9,846 nt of DNA from Verrucomicrobiota bacterium (GTDB taxonomy: Bacteria; Verrucomicrobiota; Verrucomicrobiia; Verrucomicrobiales; Verrucomicrobiaceae). Made by a program: the position numbers and the translations under genes. Below the pieces are notes generated by a model. It did not search any database and was not told where the DNA came from. It was given only the letters and a program-made list of their open reading frames with translations. The stretch is from assembly GCA_023428335.1 (NCBI GenBank), contig JAEYYS010000247.1:1-9846 (forward strand), in the 5' to 3' direction. Below are positions 5,486 to 9,846 of the stretch, piece after piece (position 1 is the stretch's first letter; every line of letters begins with the position of its first letter).

Positions 5486-6535
5486 ATGGAATCCGCAGCG
5501 CCACGCCGCCGCGCCGCGCGTTTCCTGGCGGTGCTCGCCGTCTTTTACCTGCTGTTCACGCTCGCGCTGCTGCTGGCGCTGCGCCAGGTCGGCGAGGCCA
5601 ACCATGGTCTGGCCCTGCTGTTGTTTGCACCGCCAACACTCTGGCTGCTGCCGGGGCTGCTGCTGCTGCCGTTCGCCCTCATCTGGAGCTGGCGCTCGCT
5701 GCCGCCGCTGGCGGCGGCGGCTCTGGTCATCCTCGGACCCTTCATGGGTTGGCAACTGGATCGCGGCGCACCGGCGGCCGACGCGTACGCGGCACCCTCA
5801 CTCACCTTGATGACCTGGAACCGCGGTCAACATGGCGGCCAGACGCCGCTCGATTTCAAACGCCGCCAGCAGCCCGACCTGCTGGTGCTGCAGGAAGCGG
5901 CCCAGCGCGAGCGCGCGTTCGCCAGATCCAGCGACTACGGCGACTACGCCGCCTATCAATGCGCCGGTGAACACACGCTGCTGAGCAAGTTCCCCATTCT
6001 GGAAAGCTCCCTGCTGCCCGCCGGCGCCGCGCGTTTTGTCATCGACTGGAACGGCCGCCGCATCGCCGTCTACTCGGTGCATCTGCGCACGCCGCGCGAT
6101 GTGCTGCTCAGTCAATGGAAGGGCGGTCTTTTTTACGGCATGCTCGGCTTTCCCGGCACGCCTTGGGCCGAACGCAGCGCGCAATACCAGGTCTTCTGGG
6201 ACGGCCAGCTCGATGCCGCTGCGAAAATCCTCGATGCCGTGCGCCAGGATCCCCTGCCCGCGCTCATTGCCGGCGATTTCAACTCGCCGCACACCGGTCA
6301 CATCCGCCACCTCTTCAGCCGCGATCTGGGCGATGCCCACGCCGAGGCTGGTGCCGGCTTCGGTTTCACCTTCCCCGGCAGGACCCGCAACCCGTTCAGT
6401 GCCGGCGGCCCCTGGCTGCGCATCGACTACATCTTCTTCTCCCGCCATTGGTCGGCGATGACCTGCACCACCGAGGCCGAACGCGCCTCCCAGCACCGTG
6501 CCGTCGCCGCGCGCCTGGCGCTGACCGCCCCCTGA
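5486..6535 (+). CDS. Membrane-anchored endonuclease/exonuclease/phosphatase (EEP) family protein
   Basis: 349 residues from ATG 5486. The first 90 residues hold about three membrane helices (roughly 12-33, 41-65, 72-90); the rest is a complete EEP fold. Active-site motifs appear in order: TLMTWNRG (N112), LLVLQEA (E137), VYSVHLRTP (H199), AGDFNSPH (D264, N266), RIDYIFFS (D314) and SQHRAV (H337), so all metal-binding and catalytic positions are present. The family hydrolyses phosphodiester or phosphomonoester bonds in nucleic acids, phospholipids or inositol phosphates, with Mg2+. The topology places the catalytic domain after three helices, which would fit an extracytoplasmic domain if the N-terminus is cytoplasmic; substrate cannot be told. 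The plus-strand neighbours give no functional hint. Confidence 0.85.
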   Translation: MESAAPRRRAARFLAVLAVFYLLFTLALLLALRQVGEANHGLALLLFAPPTLWLLPGLLLLPFALIWSWRSLPPLAAAALVILGPFMGWQLDRGAPAADAYAAPSLTLMTWNRGQHGGQTPLDFKRRQQPDLLVLQEAAQRERAFARSSDYGDYAAYQCAGEHTLLSKFPILESSLLPAGAARFVIDWNGRRIAVYSVHLRTPRDVLLSQWKGGLFYGMLGFPGTPWAERSAQYQVFWDGQLDAAAKILDAVRQDPLPALIAGDFNSPHTGHIRHLFSRDLGDAHAEAGAGFGFTFPGRTRNPFSAGGPWLRIDYIFFSRHWSAMTCTTEAERASQHRAVAARLALTAP

Positions 6536-6555
6536 CGCCGGGCTTGCCCGCGGCG
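6536..6555 (+). terminator. GC-rich stem-loop right after the EEP gene
   Basis: CGCC pairs with GGCG, and GGG with CCC around CTTG, with a two-base bulge. It starts directly after the stop codon at 6533-6535. No T-run follows, so it is at best a weak or Rho-assisted terminator; high GC makes such stems common by chance. Confidence 0.25.
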
Positions 6556-6611
6556 GAATCCGTGCGACCTGCTCGCCGGTGCAGCGCAGCAGCCCGACGC
6601 ACCCACCGCCC

Positions 6612-8723
<2,112 letters not shown>

Positions 8724-8735
8724 GCTTGTGCCAAC

Positions 8736-8749
8736 GCCCGTCCGCGGGC
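8736..8749 (+). terminator. Small GC stem-loop between the peptidase and channel genes
   Basis: GCCCG pairs with CGGGC around a TCCG loop in the 40-nt gap between the two genes. No T-run follows. It could be a weak pause or simply chance in GC-rich DNA. Confidence 0.2.
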
Positions 8750-8763
8750 CATCCTCAAACCCG

Positions 8764-9846
8764 ATGAAGTCCCTGCTCGCCGTCATCAACCCGATGCTGG
8801 AGAACCGTACCAGCCGGACCAACCTGCGCGCGCTGGTCAACCTGCTGCTCGTGCTCGCGGCCCTGGTCGTCCTGTACAGCGTTGCCTTTCACCTGCTCAT
8901 GCTGCGCGAGGGCCAGCAGCACACCTGGATCACCGGCCTGTATTGGACGCTGACCGTGATGACCACTCTCGGCTTTGGCGACATCACCTTCCAGGGCGAC
9001 GCCGGCCGGCTGTTCTCGGTCGTGGTGCTCGGCTCCGGCGTCATCTTCATGCTGGTGCTGCTGCCCTTCACCTTCATCGAGTTCTTCTACGCCCCGTGGA
9101 TGCGCGCCCAAGCCGCCGCCAAGGCGCCGCGCGAACTGCCGCCGGACACGCGCGGCCATGTCATCCTCACCGATCACGGCCCGCTCGCCAGCGCCCTCAT
9201 CCCCATGCTCGCCCAGTACGGCCACCCCTGCGTCGTGCTCTGCCCGACCCTGCAGGAGGCGCTCGAACTGGTCGAACGCGGCGTGCGCGTCGCCGTCGGC
9301 GACCTCGATGACCCGGACACCTACCGGCGCATGCGCCTCGACCAGGCCGCCCTGCTCGTCGCCACGCGCACCGACGTCATCAACACCAACGCCACCTTCA
9401 CCGCGCGCGGCCTGTGCGAGCGCGTGCCCATCGTGGCTTCCGCCTCGTCCGACGCCGCCCGCGACGTGCTTGAACTCGCCGGTGCCACCCTGGTGCTGCG
9501 CCTTGAGGAGATGATGGGCGCCGCCCTCGCCCGCCGCGTCAGCATCCGCGACTCCGATGCCCACGTCATCGGCAACCTCGACGGCCTGCTCATCGCCGAG
9601 GCCGCCGCCGCCGGCACGCCGCTGGTCGGTCAAACCCTCGCCCAAAGCGGCCTGCGCTCGCGCACCGGTGTCAGCGTCATCGGCGTCTGGGACCACGGCC
9701 GTCTCGCCGTCGCCGAGGCCGGCCTCGAGATCCGCGCCGACACCGTCTTCGTGCTCGCCGGCACGCGCGCGCAACTCGACCGCTACAACGCCGCCTTCCT
9801 CAACCAAGTCCAGGACAAGCCGCGCGTGCTCATCGTCGGCGGCGGC
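8764..9846 (+). CDS. Two-TM potassium channel with tandem RCK (TrkA-type) domains, C-terminus beyond the right edge
   Basis: Open frame of 361 codons from ATG 8764 to the window edge with no stop. The N-terminus has helix 1 at about 22-45 (LVNLLLVLAALVVLYSVAFH), a pore loop with the selectivity filter TTLGFGD at 67-73 (the usual form is TVGYGD), and helix 2 at about 83-105. A cytoplasmic RCK domain follows: an N-terminal Rossmann-like part from about 130 (HVILTDHGPLAS; VAVGDLDDPDTY; LVATRTDVINTNA) and a TrkA-C-like part at about 285-345. At the edge RVLIVGGG opens what looks like a second Rossmann domain. Such MthK/GsuK-like channels are ligand-gated K+ channels of the inner membrane, gated by Ca2+, nucleotides or similar. 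In the first RCK the glycine motif GxGxxG is replaced by DHGPLA, so classical dinucleotide binding there is doubtful. Confidence 0.9.
   Translation, partial: MKSLLAVINPMLENRTSRTNLRALVNLLLVLAALVVLYSVAFHLLMLREGQQHTWITGLYWTLTVMTTLGFGDITFQGDAGRLFSVVVLGSGVIFMLVLLPFTFIEFFYAPWMRAQAAAKAPRELPPDTRGHVILTDHGPLASALIPMLAQYGHPCVVLCPTLQEALELVERGVRVAVGDLDDPDTYRRMRLDQAALLVATRTDVINTNATFTARGLCERVPIVASASSDAARDVLELAGATLVLRLEEMMGAALARRVSIRDSDAHVIGNLDGLLIAEAAAAGTPLVGQTLAQSGLRSRTGVSVIGVWDHGRLAVAEAGLEIRADTVFVLAGTRAQLDRYNAAFLNQVQDKPRVLIVGGG

Noticed and set aside
5072..5755. 227-codon minus-strand open frame
   Set aside because: It covers the small lipoprotein end, the pseudopilin and the start of the EEP gene; the product is a Gln/Arg/Ser-rich low-complexity sequence with no domain.
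8755..9807. 350-codon open frame on the minus strand
   Set aside because: Antisense shadow of the potassium channel; the plus frame has the pore signature and RCK motifs, the minus frame is low-complexity Gly/Glu/Ala/Asp.

Overview
The window is gene-dense, GC-rich bacterial chromosome from a Gram-negative (outer-membrane-bearing) organism. There are two lipoproteins, an outer-membrane beta-barrel and several signal peptides. No start codon has a convincing Shine-Dalgarno sequence, and several are preceded by pyrimidine-rich CTCC leaders. The gene mix and the weak SD signals would fit Verrucomicrobiota or a relative, but that placement is an inference and no rRNA or other marker gene is present. 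I see no tRNA, rRNA, insertion sequence, CRISPR array or phage gene.

The window splits into two divergent transcription units around an AT-rich intergenic region (4771-4976). The left unit, on the minus strand (4770 down to 1), looks like an envelope polysaccharide-export operon. In transcription order it encodes: a small two-helix membrane protein of the PLDc_N type (4492-4770), a large outer-membrane beta-barrel (2721-4433), a secreted protein with one perfect EF-hand loop (1771-2679), a short Wza-type polysaccharide-export lipoprotein (951-1634), and a Wzz/GumC-type inner-membrane chain-length protein that runs off the left edge (884 to 1). The Wza-like protein stops right after its SLBB domain and lacks the C-terminal segment that forms the outer-membrane pore in E. 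coli Wza. The barrel two genes upstream could therefore be the missing outer-membrane channel.

The right unit, on the plus strand (4977 to the right edge), encodes: a 58-residue lipoprotein, a short orphan pseudopilin-like protein, a membrane-anchored endonuclease/exonuclease/phosphatase (EEP) family enzyme, an exported S9A prolyl oligopeptidase with a full catalytic triad, and a two-TM potassium channel with RCK domains that runs off the right edge. These genes are close together (6-76 nt apart), so they may be co-transcribed at least in part, but their functions do not form one obvious pathway. Their third codon positions are strongly G/C, more so than in the barrel gene of the left unit.

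The two edge genes (1-884 minus and 8764-9846 plus) are open-ended, and I translated them directly from the sequence.
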